This document shows, piece after piece, positions 18,873 through 28,270 of a DNA stretch of 64,000 bases. The number at the start of each line of letters is the position of its first letter. Within the stretch, counting starts at the first letter, position 1. Source of the stretch: Prevotella sp. (lineage in GTDB: Bacteria > Bacteroidota > Bacteroidia > Bacteroidales > Bacteroidaceae). The position numbers and the translations under genes are program-made. Location of the stretch: assembly GCA_017847725.1 (NCBI GenBank), contig JAGAXW010000019.1, positions 1 through 64,000 of the forward strand, given 5' to 3'. Below the pieces are notes generated by a model. It worked only from the letters and a program-made list of their open reading frames with translations. It had not been told where the DNA came from and ran no database searches.

Positions 18873-20243
18873 TCACTTCCTAATCGGATACAAGTATAGC
18901 AGGCCTATCATCACCACTGCGATGACAGCGGGGAACAGCGAGAACAGCGACCAAATCATGTTGTTCACCGCCTCAGGGTCGGTAATAGTGACAATGGTCT
19001 GACCGGTGGCAACGTCGGTACCCGACGAGAAACCGGCAAAACCTAAGAACAAGGCAACCAGCGAACCGCTGATGGCAGTGCCGAACTTCTGCGACATGGT
19101 ACCCGAGGAGAAGATGAGTCCCGTCGACGACGTGCCATTCTTCTTGGTTGCGTAGTCCGCCACGTCGGCATACATAGACCATAGCAGCGGCGAGTAGAGG
19201 CCAATGCCAATGGAGGTCACCACCACAATGGCCACCAGCACCCAGATGTAGGCGGCGTCCATGGGTACGAAGAAGAATAGCATACTGGTTACCACGCAGA
19301 TGACCGCAGCCCACATAAACGCTTTGCGCTTGGAACCTACCCAACGGGTAAAAGCGGGCGACACACCGCCGAATACCATACAGGTCAGTTCGCCGAAGGT
19401 CATAAACACCGTGTAGTTGATAATCAGTCCGCTGACCGTCACGTCTCCGTGCAGACAGTATTCAAACATATAACCGGCCACAGCGTAGCGGAAACCATTG
19501 AAGAAGTTCATACAGATGCCGATGAGTGTGAGGAACACCCACGGACGGTTGCGGAAGAGGTCGGCAAAGGGCTTCAGCGAGAACTTCTCGGCACGCACAG
19601 GCTTGAGTCTTTCCTTGGTGAGCAGGCCGCACGCCAAGGTGCCTACCGTGGCAACGATTCCGAAGAAGGCTCCTAAGACGGCATACTGGTGCTGCTCGGT
19701 GCCCCCCACCAGCTTTTGCAGATAAGGGAACGACAGCAGTGTGACGAAGCCCATGGCATAGGCGCCCACCATGCGGAAGGAGGAGAACTGATTCTTCTCA
19801 TCGTCATTATCGGTCATCACGCCCAGCATGGAGCCGTATGGCACATTGACCGCCGTATAGATAACCATCATCAGCAGATACAGCGTATAGGCCCAGATGC
19901 GTTTGCCCACAGGTCCGAACTCGGGGGTATACAGCAACAAGGCGAAACACAAGCCCAAAGGCACGGCGCCGAACAGCAGCCACGGACGGTACGTGCCCCA
20001 GCGGCTCTGCGTGCGGTCGGCCAGCGACCCCATCAGCGGGTCGGTCACCACGTCGAACATACGGGCAATGAGCATCAGCATAGCCGTGTCGGCAATGGTC
20101 AGTCCGAATACGTTGGTAAAGAACAGGGGAAAGGCTATCGACATCACCTTCCACGTGATGCCGCCGGCCGCAGCGTCGCCCAGGGCGTAGCCTATCTTCT
20201 CTCTAAGATGTACTCGATTGCTATTTTCCATAGAGCCATTCAT
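18873..20243 (-). CDS. GPH-family sugar:cation symporter
   Basis: The start is ATG 20243; the frame extends one TTG codon further. The 456-residue inner-membrane protein has about 12 transmembrane segments. KIGYALGDAAAGGITWK near the N-terminus and DVVTDPLMGSLADRTQSRWGTYRPWLLFGAVPLG are strong marks of the glycoside-pentoside-hexuronide symporter family. It follows the GH94 phosphorylase gene by 5 nt, so it is the likely importer of cellobiose or short cellodextrins for cytoplasmic phosphorolysis. The substrate is inferred from that coupling. Confidence 0.88.
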   Translation of the reverse strand: MNGSMENSNRVHLREKIGYALGDAAAGGITWKVMSIAFPLFFTNVFGLTIADTAMLMLIARMFDVVTDPLMGSLADRTQSRWGTYRPWLLFGAVPLGLCFALLLYTPEFGPVGKRIWAYTLYLLMMVIYTAVNVPYGSMLGVMTDNDDEKNQFSSFRMVGAYAMGFVTLLSFPYLQKLVGGTEQHQYAVLGAFFGIVATVGTLACGLLTKERLKPVRAEKFSLKPFADLFRNRPWVFLTLIGICMNFFNGFRYAVAGYMFEYCLHGDVTVSGLIINYTVFMTFGELTCMVFGGVSPAFTRWVGSKRKAFMWAAVICVVTSMLFFFVPMDAAYIWVLVAIVVVTSIGIGLYSPLLWSMYADVADYATKKNGTSSTGLIFSSGTMSQKFGTAISGSLVALFLGFAGFSSGTDVATGQTIVTITDPEAVNNMIWSLFSLFPAVIAVVMIGLLYLYPIRK

Positions 20244-20248
20244 CAATA

Positions 20249-22750
20249 TTACATGTTGACTACAACAATGTGACGACCTGGGGTAGAAGCGATAACATTA
20301 CCTTCAACGGGAATGCCATCAACCGTTATGCTGGTGATTCCACTCTGGCGGCCATTCGGATTCTTAACGGTAATATCGAACTCAGCATCACGCAACACAC
20401 GATGTACGGTGTATTCCTGCAGCGTAGCCGGAATGCAGGGGTCTATTTCCAGTCCCTCATACGTTGGGCGGATGCCCAGTATGTACTGCGTAATGGTCAG
20501 CCAGTTCCATGCTGCCGTACCCGTAAGCCAGGAATTCTTTCCTTCACCAGGCCGTGCAGCATCCTTTCCGGCCACCATCTGACAATAGACGTATGGCTCC
20601 ACCTTGTGCAGGGTCTGGTCCTTAATCCATGCCGGACATATCTTGGTATAGTGCTCCCATGCATCATTTCCGCGACGTGCTACCGTCTCGCCAATGATAA
20701 CCCATGGATTGTTGTGACAGAAAATGCCGGCATTCTCTTTATACCCGGCAGGATAGGTGCTGATTTCGCCCATCTCGACATGGTAGGTGGTAAAGGCCGG
20801 ATGATTGAGCACCATGCCATGCTCACAGTCGAGCAGCCGCTTACAGGCGTCGAGCGCACGGTCTACCATTCCGTCTTTCAGTCCGATGCCAGCCATCGTA
20901 CAAAAGCCTTGTGACTCGATGAAGATTTTACCTTCCTCATTTTCATGCGACCCTATCTTGCGACCATAGTAGTCGTAGGCGCGCAGGTACCACTCTCCGT
21001 CCCATCCGTACTTCTTGACAGCCTCAACCATGTCGTCCACGCACCGCCCGGCACGCTGTGCCTCTTCCTGGAGTCCCATTTTATCACAGAGTTCGACATA
21101 CTGCTTGCCAGTAAAGACAAAAAGACCGGCAATCATCAGCGACTCAGCTTTCGAACCCTCTGTCTGATTCTCCGTGGTCTGGAACGACTCGTTAGGATCG
21201 TTGGAGAAGCAATTCAGGTTCAGACAGTCGTTCCAGTCGGCACGTCCGATGAGCGGCAGCATGTGCGGTCCGAGATTTTCCACGACATGATTGAAAGAGA
21301 TGCGCAGGTGTTCCATCAGTGTTACCTCCGTACCGGGCTGGTTGTCGAAAGGAACCGGCTCGTCGAGGATGGAGAAATCGCCTGTCTCCTTGACATAGGC
21401 CACGGTGCCGAATATGAGCCAACACGGGTCATCGTTGAAACCACCGCCAATATCATTATTCCCACGCTTGGTCAATGGCTGATACTGATGATAGCAGCCT
21501 CCGTCCGGGAACTGCGTTGAGGCGATGTCGATGATTCGCTGCCGTGCCCTGCCGGGTATCTGGTGGACGAAGCCCACGAGGTCCTGATTGGAGTCGCGGA
21601 ATCCCATGCCGCGGCCTACCCCACTCTCGAAGAACGAGGCTGAGCGCGAGAAGCAGAATGTGATCATACACTGATACTGGTTCCAGATATTGACCATTCT
21701 GTCAAGTCGCTCGTCAGCGCTCTTGACATAGAACTTCGAGAGCAGTTCGTCCCACAGTTGGCGCAGTTCGTCAAAAGCCGCATCCACAGCCTCAACGGTC
21801 GAGAAACGGGCGATTACGTCGTGCGCTTTCTGCTTGTTGACAATAGTCCTGTCCAAGTCACCCAGCGAGGTGAGCACACCCAGCGAGGTGAGCAGAGAAG
21901 CCTCCTCAAACTTCTCGTCCTGCTTGTTCTCTGCATAGCCTAATACGAAAATCAAGTCGCGCTGTTCGTCTGGCTGCAACTCCACTTCCACATAGTGCGA
22001 GGCGATAGGGCTCCAGCCGTGTGCCACAGAATTGGCGGGTCGGCCGTTCGCCACACACTGTGGAGCATCGAAGCCATTGTACAGTCCGAGGAACGACTCA
22101 CGGTCGGTGTCGTAGCCCTGGGCCCGGGCATTGGTCAGCGCATAGTAGGCATAATGGTTGCGACGCTCTTTGTATTCTGTCTTGTGGTAGATGGTTGTAG
22201 TCTCGCCATGCTCTATTTCCACCTCACCGGTCGACCAGTTACGCTGGAAATTCTCCATATCGGTGGCGGCGTTCCACAGGCACCACTCCGTCAGGCTGAA
22301 GAGCTTCAGACGCTTAACGACATTCGTATAGTTCCTGAGTGTCAGCTTCTGCACTTCTGCCCAGGTATGTAGCGGCACGAAGAAAAGCACGCTGGCCTCT
22401 ACCCCGTTCTTACTTCCCGTTATGCGGGTATAGTTCATGCCGTGCCGACACTCATAGCTGTCCAGCGGTGTCTTACAGGGTTTCCACCCCGGATTCCACA
22501 CCGTGTCGCCGTCCTTGATATAGAAATAGCGACCGCCAGCATCCATTGGCACTCCGTTGTAGCGATAACGGGTAATCCTACGAAACTTGGCATCCTTGTA
22601 GAAGTCATAGCCGCCAGCCGTATTAGAGATGAGTCCGAAAAAGTCCTCGTTGCCCAGATAGTTAATCCAAGGGAAAGGAGTCGCAGGGTGAGTGATGACG
22701 TATTCGCGATGCTCGTCATCAAAGTGTCCGTAGTTTCGTTCCATATCCAT
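20249..22750 (-). CDS. Glycoside hydrolase family 94, cellobiose phosphorylase-like
   Basis: An 833-residue cytoplasmic enzyme with no signal peptide, and a length normal for cellobiose phosphorylases. N-terminal beta-sandwich features include [19 protein letters not shown] and YFYIKDGD. The catalytic (alpha/alpha)6 barrel carries [28 protein letters not shown] (with the expected general acid Asp) and [10 protein letters not shown]. It splits cellobiose with phosphate into glucose 1-phosphate and glucose. Overlap in function with the periplasmic GH3 suggests a division of labour between imported disaccharide and extracellularly released glucose. It is 2 nt from the upstream GH5 gene. Confidence 0.9.
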   Translation of the reverse strand: MDMERNYGHFDDEHREYVITHPATPFPWINYLGNEDFFGLISNTAGGYDFYKDAKFRRITRYRYNGVPMDAGGRYFYIKDGDTVWNPGWKPCKTPLDSYECRHGMNYTRITGSKNGVEASVLFFVPLHTWAEVQKLTLRNYTNVVKRLKLFSLTEWCLWNAATDMENFQRNWSTGEVEIEHGETTTIYHKTEYKERRNHYAYYALTNARAQGYDTDRESFLGLYNGFDAPQCVANGRPANSVAHGWSPIASHYVEVELQPDEQRDLIFVLGYAENKQDEKFEEASLLTSLGVLTSLGDLDRTIVNKQKAHDVIARFSTVEAVDAAFDELRQLWDELLSKFYVKSADERLDRMVNIWNQYQCMITFCFSRSASFFESGVGRGMGFRDSNQDLVGFVHQIPGRARQRIIDIASTQFPDGGCYHQYQPLTKRGNNDIGGGFNDDPCWLIFGTVAYVKETGDFSILDEPVPFDNQPGTEVTLMEHLRISFNHVVENLGPHMLPLIGRADWNDCLNLNCFSNDPNESFQTTENQTEGSKAESLMIAGLFVFTGKQYVELCDKMGLQEEAQRAGRCVDDMVEAVKKYGWDGEWYLRAYDYYGRKIGSHENEEGKIFIESQGFCTMAGIGLKDGMVDRALDACKRLLDCEHGMVLNHPAFTTYHVEMGEISTYPAGYKENAGIFCHNNPWVIIGETVARRGNDAWEHYTKICPAWIKDQTLHKVEPYVYCQMVAGKDAARPGEGKNSWLTGTAAWNWLTITQYILGIRPTYEGLEIDPCIPATLQEYTVHRVLRDAEFDITVKNPNGRQSGITSITVDGIPVEGNVIASTPGRHIVVVNM

Positions 22751-22752
22751 AC

Positions 22753-23901
22753 TTATTCTGCAGTACCCATTAGCAACTCAACCAAATGCTTGTCCTTGAA
22801 GTCATTCTTCTGCTGGTCCCAGAAGCCGAAATCGGCATCGTAGCACCAGGTAGTCCAGGCGATGTTATTCTCCTTGAACACGGTCAGCATGTCCTTTGTC
22901 CATCGATAGGCCAGCTCACGGTCGACAGGTTCGTACACGCCCCACTCACCGCAGAACAGCTGAAGGTCGTACTTCTTAGCCACAGCAATGGCATCCTTAA
23001 AGTCGGCACGAATCTTGTCGATGTCCCATACCTGTGTGGTATAGTGGCTCTCGTCCAGCAGTGCCTTGACGGAGTCGGTAGACGCTTCATAGTCTTCCTT
23101 CGACACCAACACACCGGGATAGTTCACCTTGCCCTTATACTTGCCGATTGGTGTCCACCATGCACCATAGTGGGTCAGGATCATCGGGTTGTAGTAGTGG
23201 AACGAGAGGACGATATTCTTGTCACCCTCAGGAACCTTCAGATACTTCATCGTCTCATACCCCTGCCACAGGTTGCTGCCAATGACCAGTGTGCGTTGCG
23301 GTTCACGCTCGCGGAGAGCCTTGTGAACCTTGACAATCAGCTGGTTCCATTGCTCGTGGTCGTCGGCCACCGGCTCGTTCATGAACTCGTAGGCCACGGA
23401 GTCCACGCTATAACCCTTCAGTACATCAGACAGCTGGTACCACATATTGACCAAGTCCTGCTGGGCTTTCTCAGAGGAGAACAAGGTGTTTTCCTCACCT
23501 TTGCCCTCGAGCGATGCGTTGAAGTAATGCGAACGGATGATGTGCAGGTCGACGATGGTACGCAACTGGTGTTTTTCAGCCTGTCGGATGGCATTTTCCA
23601 GCAGTTCCCAAGCCTCGGGCAGCTTGTTACCCTTCTCATCCCAGAACTGTTGCTCGTCGATGGGCAGGCGTACGAAGTCGAATCCAATCGAGGCCAGACG
23701 GGCAAAGTCATCCTCCTGGATGTGCTTGCGGCGCGCCTCGCCGCGCTCTTCGCTCTGCGACAGCCAGTGGCTGACGTTCGTACCGCGCTGGATGCGGAAG
23801 TTATTCACACCTGTTTCCTCACTCTTGCCCTTGTTGCCGCATGCCGTGAATGTCAAAACAGCACACGCAGCTACGGCCAATATTGATAATACTTTTCTCA
23901 T
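22753..23901 (-). CDS. Glycoside hydrolase family 5 lipoprotein
   Basis: A 382-residue lipoprotein with signal [21 protein letters not shown]. The TIM-barrel carries [11 protein letters not shown], the acid/base motif [10 protein letters not shown] and the nucleophile motif LFCGEWGVY, the two glutamates expected in GH5. The residue after the lipobox Cys is Asn-Lys, not acidic, so a surface location is less certain than for the binding lipoprotein. Subfamily is not assignable by eye. It lies 24 nt after a second GH5 gene and directly before GH94, consistent with endo- or exo-beta-glucan cleavage feeding the phosphorylase. Confidence 0.86.
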   Translation of the reverse strand: MRKVLSILAVAACAVLTFTACGNKGKSEETGVNNFRIQRGTNVSHWLSQSEERGEARRKHIQEDDFARLASIGFDFVRLPIDEQQFWDEKGNKLPEAWELLENAIRQAEKHQLRTIVDLHIIRSHYFNASLEGKGEENTLFSSEKAQQDLVNMWYQLSDVLKGYSVDSVAYEFMNEPVADDHEQWNQLIVKVHKALREREPQRTLVIGSNLWQGYETMKYLKVPEGDKNIVLSFHYYNPMILTHYGAWWTPIGKYKGKVNYPGVLVSKEDYEASTDSVKALLDESHYTTQVWDIDKIRADFKDAIAVAKKYDLQLFCGEWGVYEPVDRELAYRWTKDMLTVFKENNIAWTTWCYDADFGFWDQQKNDFKDKHLVELLMGTAE

Positions 23902-23925
23902 GGTTGTTATTATAACTTTTAATTC

Positions 23926-25167
23926 TTACTTTTTTCCCTTTCCCTGCATGATGCCGTCGAGCACCCACTGGTTCTTCACCTTCATGCCACTCTTGCGGTC
24001 AAAGATGCCAAACTTCTCCGGACCGTTGCCGAACGAGTTGTTATCCCATACGAAGGTGGAGATGTTACGCTTGAGGCACTCACTCACCAAGAAACTGCAG
24101 TAGTAGGTCATGTTCTCATGCTGCTTGTCGGCATCTCCCTTCGTATGGTCGGTCACGCCCCATTCTCCCATGAGCAGTCCGAGCCCCTTCGAGCCCCATG
24201 TACCGACCACCTTGTCCAGGAAGTCGGTCATGGTTTTTTCGTCGCTGGGCGATGCCTCGCCATACTGCTTGTAGGGCTCTCCCCACCAGTAATACTTGCA
24301 CTCGCCGGCATAGTCCCACGGCGTATAGTAGTGAAACTCGACACTCATATAGCCATAGCCGTTGCCTTCTACATCATTGGGAATGATGAAATCGCCATTG
24401 TAGAGTCCGAAGTCGGGATTGCAGACATAGGTCTGCACGATGAGGTGGCGCTTCAGGTTGTTTCCGCCAGTGGCACGTACCACGTCTATGAAGGTCTGAT
24501 TGTATGAGTTCTGCACGGCGAGGTTCTCGGCAGTAGGCTTGCCCCAGTTGTCACGCACATGCACCTCGTTGGTACCGGCAAAAGCCACCCGGTTGTCATA
24601 GTTGGCAAACTCGCTGGCAATATTCATCCACAGCAAGGCTAACTTCTGGTTGTTCTCATCTTTATAGGCATAGGTGGGACGCCCTTCAAGCCACTTGTCG
24701 TGATGGGTATTGATGATGACTTTCAGGTCGTAGCTGAGACACCAGTCCACCACCTCCTTGACACGGGCCATCCACTGCTTGTCAACGCTCATGGCCTGCG
24801 CATTAGTGATATGGCACTGCCAGCGTACGGGGATGCGGATGGCGTTGAAGCCGGCATCCTTGACGGCCTTGATGGTCTTTTTCGTCACTACCGGATTGCC
24901 CCAGGCCGTCTCGGCATTCAGGTGGTTGTCGGCCACGCCAATCTGCATCGACTCCCCGTCCTGTCTCGGAGCCGAGCACTCCAACTGGTTGCCGAGGTTC
25001 CAGCCCACGACACCCTGGTTCCATTCCTGTGCAGCAGTTAGCGCTACAGGCTGCACCTGCGGTTCCTGTTCTACTCCTGTAGCACTTGCACTACAGCATG
25101 GCAACGCCATGAGCATCCCCATCCCCATCAGGATGGTCTGCATTGATGATAATCTCGTCTTTTTCAT
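23926..25167 (-). CDS. Glycoside hydrolase family 5 endoglucanase-like
   Basis: A 413-residue exported protein; the N-terminus ends MALPCCSASATG, so either a lipoprotein or a normal signal peptide is possible. GWNLGNQLE, ETAWGNPVVTKKTIKAVKDAGFNAIRIPVRW and INTHHDKWLEG are typical of subfamily-4-like GH5 endoglucanases. The acid/base Glu sits in AFAGTNEVHV (more often LNEPH) and the nucleophile in LLMGEWGV. Expected substrates are beta-1,4- or mixed-linkage glucans. It is the first gene of the GH5-GH5-GH94-symporter unit, behind an operator-like region and downstream of the divergently informed regulator gene. Confidence 0.87.
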   Translation of the reverse strand: MKKTRLSSMQTILMGMGMLMALPCCSASATGVEQEPQVQPVALTAAQEWNQGVVGWNLGNQLECSAPRQDGESMQIGVADNHLNAETAWGNPVVTKKTIKAVKDAGFNAIRIPVRWQCHITNAQAMSVDKQWMARVKEVVDWCLSYDLKVIINTHHDKWLEGRPTYAYKDENNQKLALLWMNIASEFANYDNRVAFAGTNEVHVRDNWGKPTAENLAVQNSYNQTFIDVVRATGGNNLKRHLIVQTYVCNPDFGLYNGDFIIPNDVEGNGYGYMSVEFHYYTPWDYAGECKYYWWGEPYKQYGEASPSDEKTMTDFLDKVVGTWGSKGLGLLMGEWGVTDHTKGDADKQHENMTYYCSFLVSECLKRNISTFVWDNNSFGNGPEKFGIFDRKSGMKVKNQWVLDGIMQGKGKK

Positions 25168-25193
25168 AATTCTGTCAGTTGCTTTTTGTGCTG

Positions 25194-25279
25194 CAAAGGT
25201 ATAAGATATCTGTACCTCACAGGTTTGAAGACAATAAATAAAGGTTTCAAAACTAACATTTCACAGATTTGAAACCTTT
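25194..25279 (-). promoter_or_regulatory. Promoter and bipartite operator-like motif of the GH5 unit
   Basis: The minus-strand -7 element is TACCTTTG (25194-25201), identical to that of susC. AAAGGTTTCAAA (25240-25251) and TTTGAAACCTTT (25268-25279) are perfect 12-bp complements 16 bp apart. A further partial copy, AGGTTTGAAG, is at 25221-25230 overlapping the expected -33 region. Confidence 0.6.
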
Positions 25280-25299
25280 TCTTTCCACCATCAACCTCC

Positions 25300-28083
25300 C
25301 TATCGATACCTTGATGGAGACATGCCGAAATACTTTTTAAACACCGTGCTGAAATACTTTGGGTTGTCAAAGCCCGACAGGGCTGCCGCATCGGTTACGG
25401 AACTACCACCCCGCAGCAGAGCAGCGGCTCGCTCCAGACGGATGACACGGATGAAATCCTGGGGCGACTTGCCGGTATATGACTTCAGTCGCAGATAGAA
25501 CAGCGTACGGCTCATGGCCATCTCGCGGCAGAGCGCGTCGATGGTGAAATCCGATTCGCCGACATGCTCTACCACCAGTTGGGTCGCCTTGTTAATGAAA
25601 GCAGCCTGCTCGTCGTTCTCTCCCTTTGCCACCGGTTGCTCGTGCTGTTCTTCCACGCGCTTGCCACTGGCGTGCAGTACTACCAGACGCATATATTTGG
25701 TATGCAACCGGTAGATACTCCATACGCCATAGAATGCCATCGCCAGCAGACACAGGTAGACACACCACATCCACCACGTGTTCCACCAAGGCTGCCCTAT
25801 GATGACGGTGAGCCGAACCTCGTCCAGCGTCTCGCCACAAGTCCGGCTGACACTGCGCAGCACCAGCAGGTGCTTGCCCGGCTCCATATTGTCAAACCGG
25901 ATATACTGCTGTGCTGAAGGCAGGCTCCATTCGCCGTCCTCTATCCGGTATTGATAGACGATGTCATACTGATTGCGCAGGTTAATGCTTTCGAAGTAGA
26001 GTACAAAGGTGCGCTGACCATACGCCAGTTCCAGTTGGCGGCGTTCCAACATCTGGAACACCTGCTGGCGAAATTTCGGGTCGTTGCTGTCCCCGCAGGA
26101 CACACCCAGCAAGTTAAGCTCCGTCCGGTAATTAATCTTTTGGATGTTGGCCGGATTGATAACCAGTGCACCTGTCGTACTGCCATACAGTACATTTCCA
26201 TTGGCCAGCAGACATGCCGCCCCGACACTGTACTCCCTGCCCAAGCCAAAACAGTAATTCACGTCCACCACCTGAGCAGGAGCCGAAGGATCTATAAAGG
26301 CCAGTCCTCGCTCCGTCGCCACCAGGACACGCCCTTTTCCGTCCTTGCAGATGCTGCTGATAAAGTCGGAGGGCAGCCCGTTGGCCGTTGTCAGATTGGT
26401 GGACGTTCGTGCAGCGAAGTCGTATACGTAGATACCGCCGCCGTCGGTTCCTATCCATATCTTTTGCCGGTCCACATACAGTGTGTTGACATACAGGTTT
26501 ACGTCATCTTTCTGCCCGCCATATTCCAGCGAACTGACTTTTCCCGTCCGCGGTTCTATCAGTTGGATTCCATTGGCCGTGGCCACGGCTATCCGCCCGT
26601 CGGCCGTCTGTACAATGTCGTGAACGTTGTTCACTTGGTAATAGTTGCAGGTGCCGGTAGGTAGCACCTGTACCAAGTCTCCGTCGAGACAACCCATCCA
26701 CAAACTGCCCATACGGTCGTAGAAGAGGCTATAGACATGGTCGTCTCTCAGGATGCCGCCGACTTTCGAGTATCGCTGGCGCGCATCGCCCGACGGTGTG
26801 ATTTCCAATACCCCTTTTCCATACGTAGCAGCCAGAATACTGCCACCGTCCGTCTTGCACAGGTCTATCACCACCGCCCCTTTGCATATATGGCGCCACA
26901 CCATCGCCTTCTGGTCGTAGACACTAATACCATTGTCCGTTCCCATCATCAAGTTACCCGACGACATCTGTGCCACACAGTTCACACGGTCGTTCAGCAA
27001 CGACTGGTCGTGACCGCGCCCATGCTGATAGATGGCCGGCGTGCTGCCCACAGGCCGCGCAATGTCAATACCGCCCGAATAGCTGCCTATCACGATATTG
27101 TCCCACGAGTCTTTCAGCAATGAATAAATGCCATTGCCATGGAGCACTCCGTGAACACCCTCGTTGGCATCGAACAGCAGGTGAGTCGTCAGCGCGACCG
27201 TCGGCCGACGTGTCGTCCACCACACACCACTGCCGTCGACACCTATCAGCATCGTCTCCTGATTGTAAGGACAGATGCTGCGCACAGGATTTTCCGACAG
27301 GCCATTCACCGTCCGCCACTCGCCGCTCAGCTTTTTTCCCTCACGACTCTTGGCAATGCCAGCCACTTTGACTCCCCCGTGAAAACAGCCCATCCATACC
27401 TGGCGGTAGAAAGCGTCGTAATAGCCGGTTTCCACATGGTCGGGCAGCACAACCCTCATTCTGACATCTTTCTTGGGTGTCTTTCCATATTCGTGGTTGT
27501 AGGCCAATACCCCCTTGTCTGTACCGAAAAGCATCAGCCCGTCGCACCACACGATGCAGAAGGCCGTACAACCTGCACAGACGGGTATCAGCGCCTGGCC
27601 CTTCAGATAGAAGATGCCTTCACGCATCGCCAGCCAGATGCCATCGCTCTCCTCCAGGATGTCGTTGAGCAGCACATCCCCATGCATCAGCCGACTCAAG
27701 CTGACCTTCTGTACGAACCGGTCTTGTATAGGGTCATACGAGTATATGTAGCCTTTATCATCAAAGGCCGTCAGCGAGGTCTCTCCCTCGTTGGTCTTCC
27801 TCGTCTTCAGTTTGATGGTACGCCCGGCCCGGTCGCTGGGGCGATTGGAGTCTTCCAGGGAATAGCAGTTCACCGCCACACCATTGTACCGCTCCACCCC
27901 GTTCTTCGTAGCCCACCACAGGGCACCGTCGCTCGTATGCAATATGCTATAGATACGCTGGCTACACAATCCGTCGCCCTGTCCCAAATGGCTATAGGTA
28001 AAGTCTGTTACATCTATGGAGAACGCCATCTGGGGCGACAGCGCTGCAAGAATAGAAAATAGTAGTAATATATATCGGCACAT
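25300..28083 (-). CDS. Membrane-bound sensor-AraC regulator without kinase domain
   Basis: The start is ATG 28083; the longer frame begins with a TTG at 28170, upstream of the promoter. The 927-residue protein has a signal sequence (MCRYILLLFSILAALS), a long periplasmic sensor of repeated two-component-propeller blades (YSILHTSDGALWWATKNGVERYNG, LYVDRQKIWIGTDGGGIYVYD) and a Y_Y_Y-like domain, then one transmembrane helix (about 766-790), a 35-residue linker and an AraC-type DNA-binding domain (about 828-927, FTIDALCREMAMSRTLFYLRL, GFDNPKYFSTVFKKYFGMSP). The sensor and output match hybrid two-component regulators, but histidine kinase and receiver domains are absent. It lies beside the beta-glucan genes and presumably activates them on sensing a glucan fragment. 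Confidence 0.85.
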   Translation of the reverse strand: MCRYILLLFSILAALSPQMAFSIDVTDFTYSHLGQGDGLCSQRIYSILHTSDGALWWATKNGVERYNGVAVNCYSLEDSNRPSDRAGRTIKLKTRKTNEGETSLTAFDDKGYIYSYDPIQDRFVQKVSLSRLMHGDVLLNDILEESDGIWLAMREGIFYLKGQALIPVCAGCTAFCIVWCDGLMLFGTDKGVLAYNHEYGKTPKKDVRMRVVLPDHVETGYYDAFYRQVWMGCFHGGVKVAGIAKSREGKKLSGEWRTVNGLSENPVRSICPYNQETMLIGVDGSGVWWTTRRPTVALTTHLLFDANEGVHGVLHGNGIYSLLKDSWDNIVIGSYSGGIDIARPVGSTPAIYQHGRGHDQSLLNDRVNCVAQMSSGNLMMGTDNGISVYDQKAMVWRHICKGAVVIDLCKTDGGSILAATYGKGVLEITPSGDARQRYSKVGGILRDDHVYSLFYDRMGSLWMGCLDGDLVQVLPTGTCNYYQVNNVHDIVQTADGRIAVATANGIQLIEPRTGKVSSLEYGGQKDDVNLYVNTLYVDRQKIWIGTDGGGIYVYDFAARTSTNLTTANGLPSDFISSICKDGKGRVLVATERGLAFIDPSAPAQVVDVNYCFGLGREYSVGAACLLANGNVLYGSTTGALVINPANIQKINYRTELNLLGVSCGDSNDPKFRQQVFQMLERRQLELAYGQRTFVLYFESINLRNQYDIVYQYRIEDGEWSLPSAQQYIRFDNMEPGKHLLVLRSVSRTCGETLDEVRLTVIIGQPWWNTWWMWCVYLCLLAMAFYGVWSIYRLHTKYMRLVVLHASGKRVEEQHEQPVAKGENDEQAAFINKATQLVVEHVGESDFTIDALCREMAMSRTLFYLRLKSYTGKSPQDFIRVIRLERAAALLRGGSSVTDAAALSGFDNPKYFSTVFKKYFGMSPSRYR

Positions 28084-28109
28084 TCTTATATCAAACGTTA
28101 ATTTCCACG

Positions 28110-28141
28110 CAAAGATACAAATTAGTGCGCAAACCACCAAA
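28110..28141 (-). promoter_or_regulatory. Promoter of the beta-glucan regulator
   Basis: On the minus strand TTTG (28138-28141), 20 bp, then TATCTTTG (28110-28117): a full consensus match. It places the transcript start near 28103 and rules out the TTG start at 28170. Confidence 0.8.
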
Positions 28142-28182
28142 AAAAATAAACGATTTCCTCTTCGCCCCAACCATAGGCAAAT

Positions 28183-28217
28183 TCGCCCGAACCTGTTTCA
28201 ACAACACGTCCGGGCGA
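28183..28217 (-). terminator. Hairpin after the fructan GH32 gene
   Basis: TCGCCCG (28183-28189) pairs with CGGGCGA (28211-28217); the stem extends by A-T pairs with one bulge. T-rich tails exist on both sides but are short. It separates the end of the fructan unit from the next promoter. Confidence 0.5.
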
Positions 28218-28270
28218 TTTAATTTCCTCAAATATAAGGAAACAAACTACTAATGCTATTTGTGCTGATA

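Noticed and set aside
28084..28170. TTG start adding 29 residues to the beta-glucan regulator
   Set aside because: It lies upstream of a full consensus promoter, and ATG 28083 begins a normal signal sequence.
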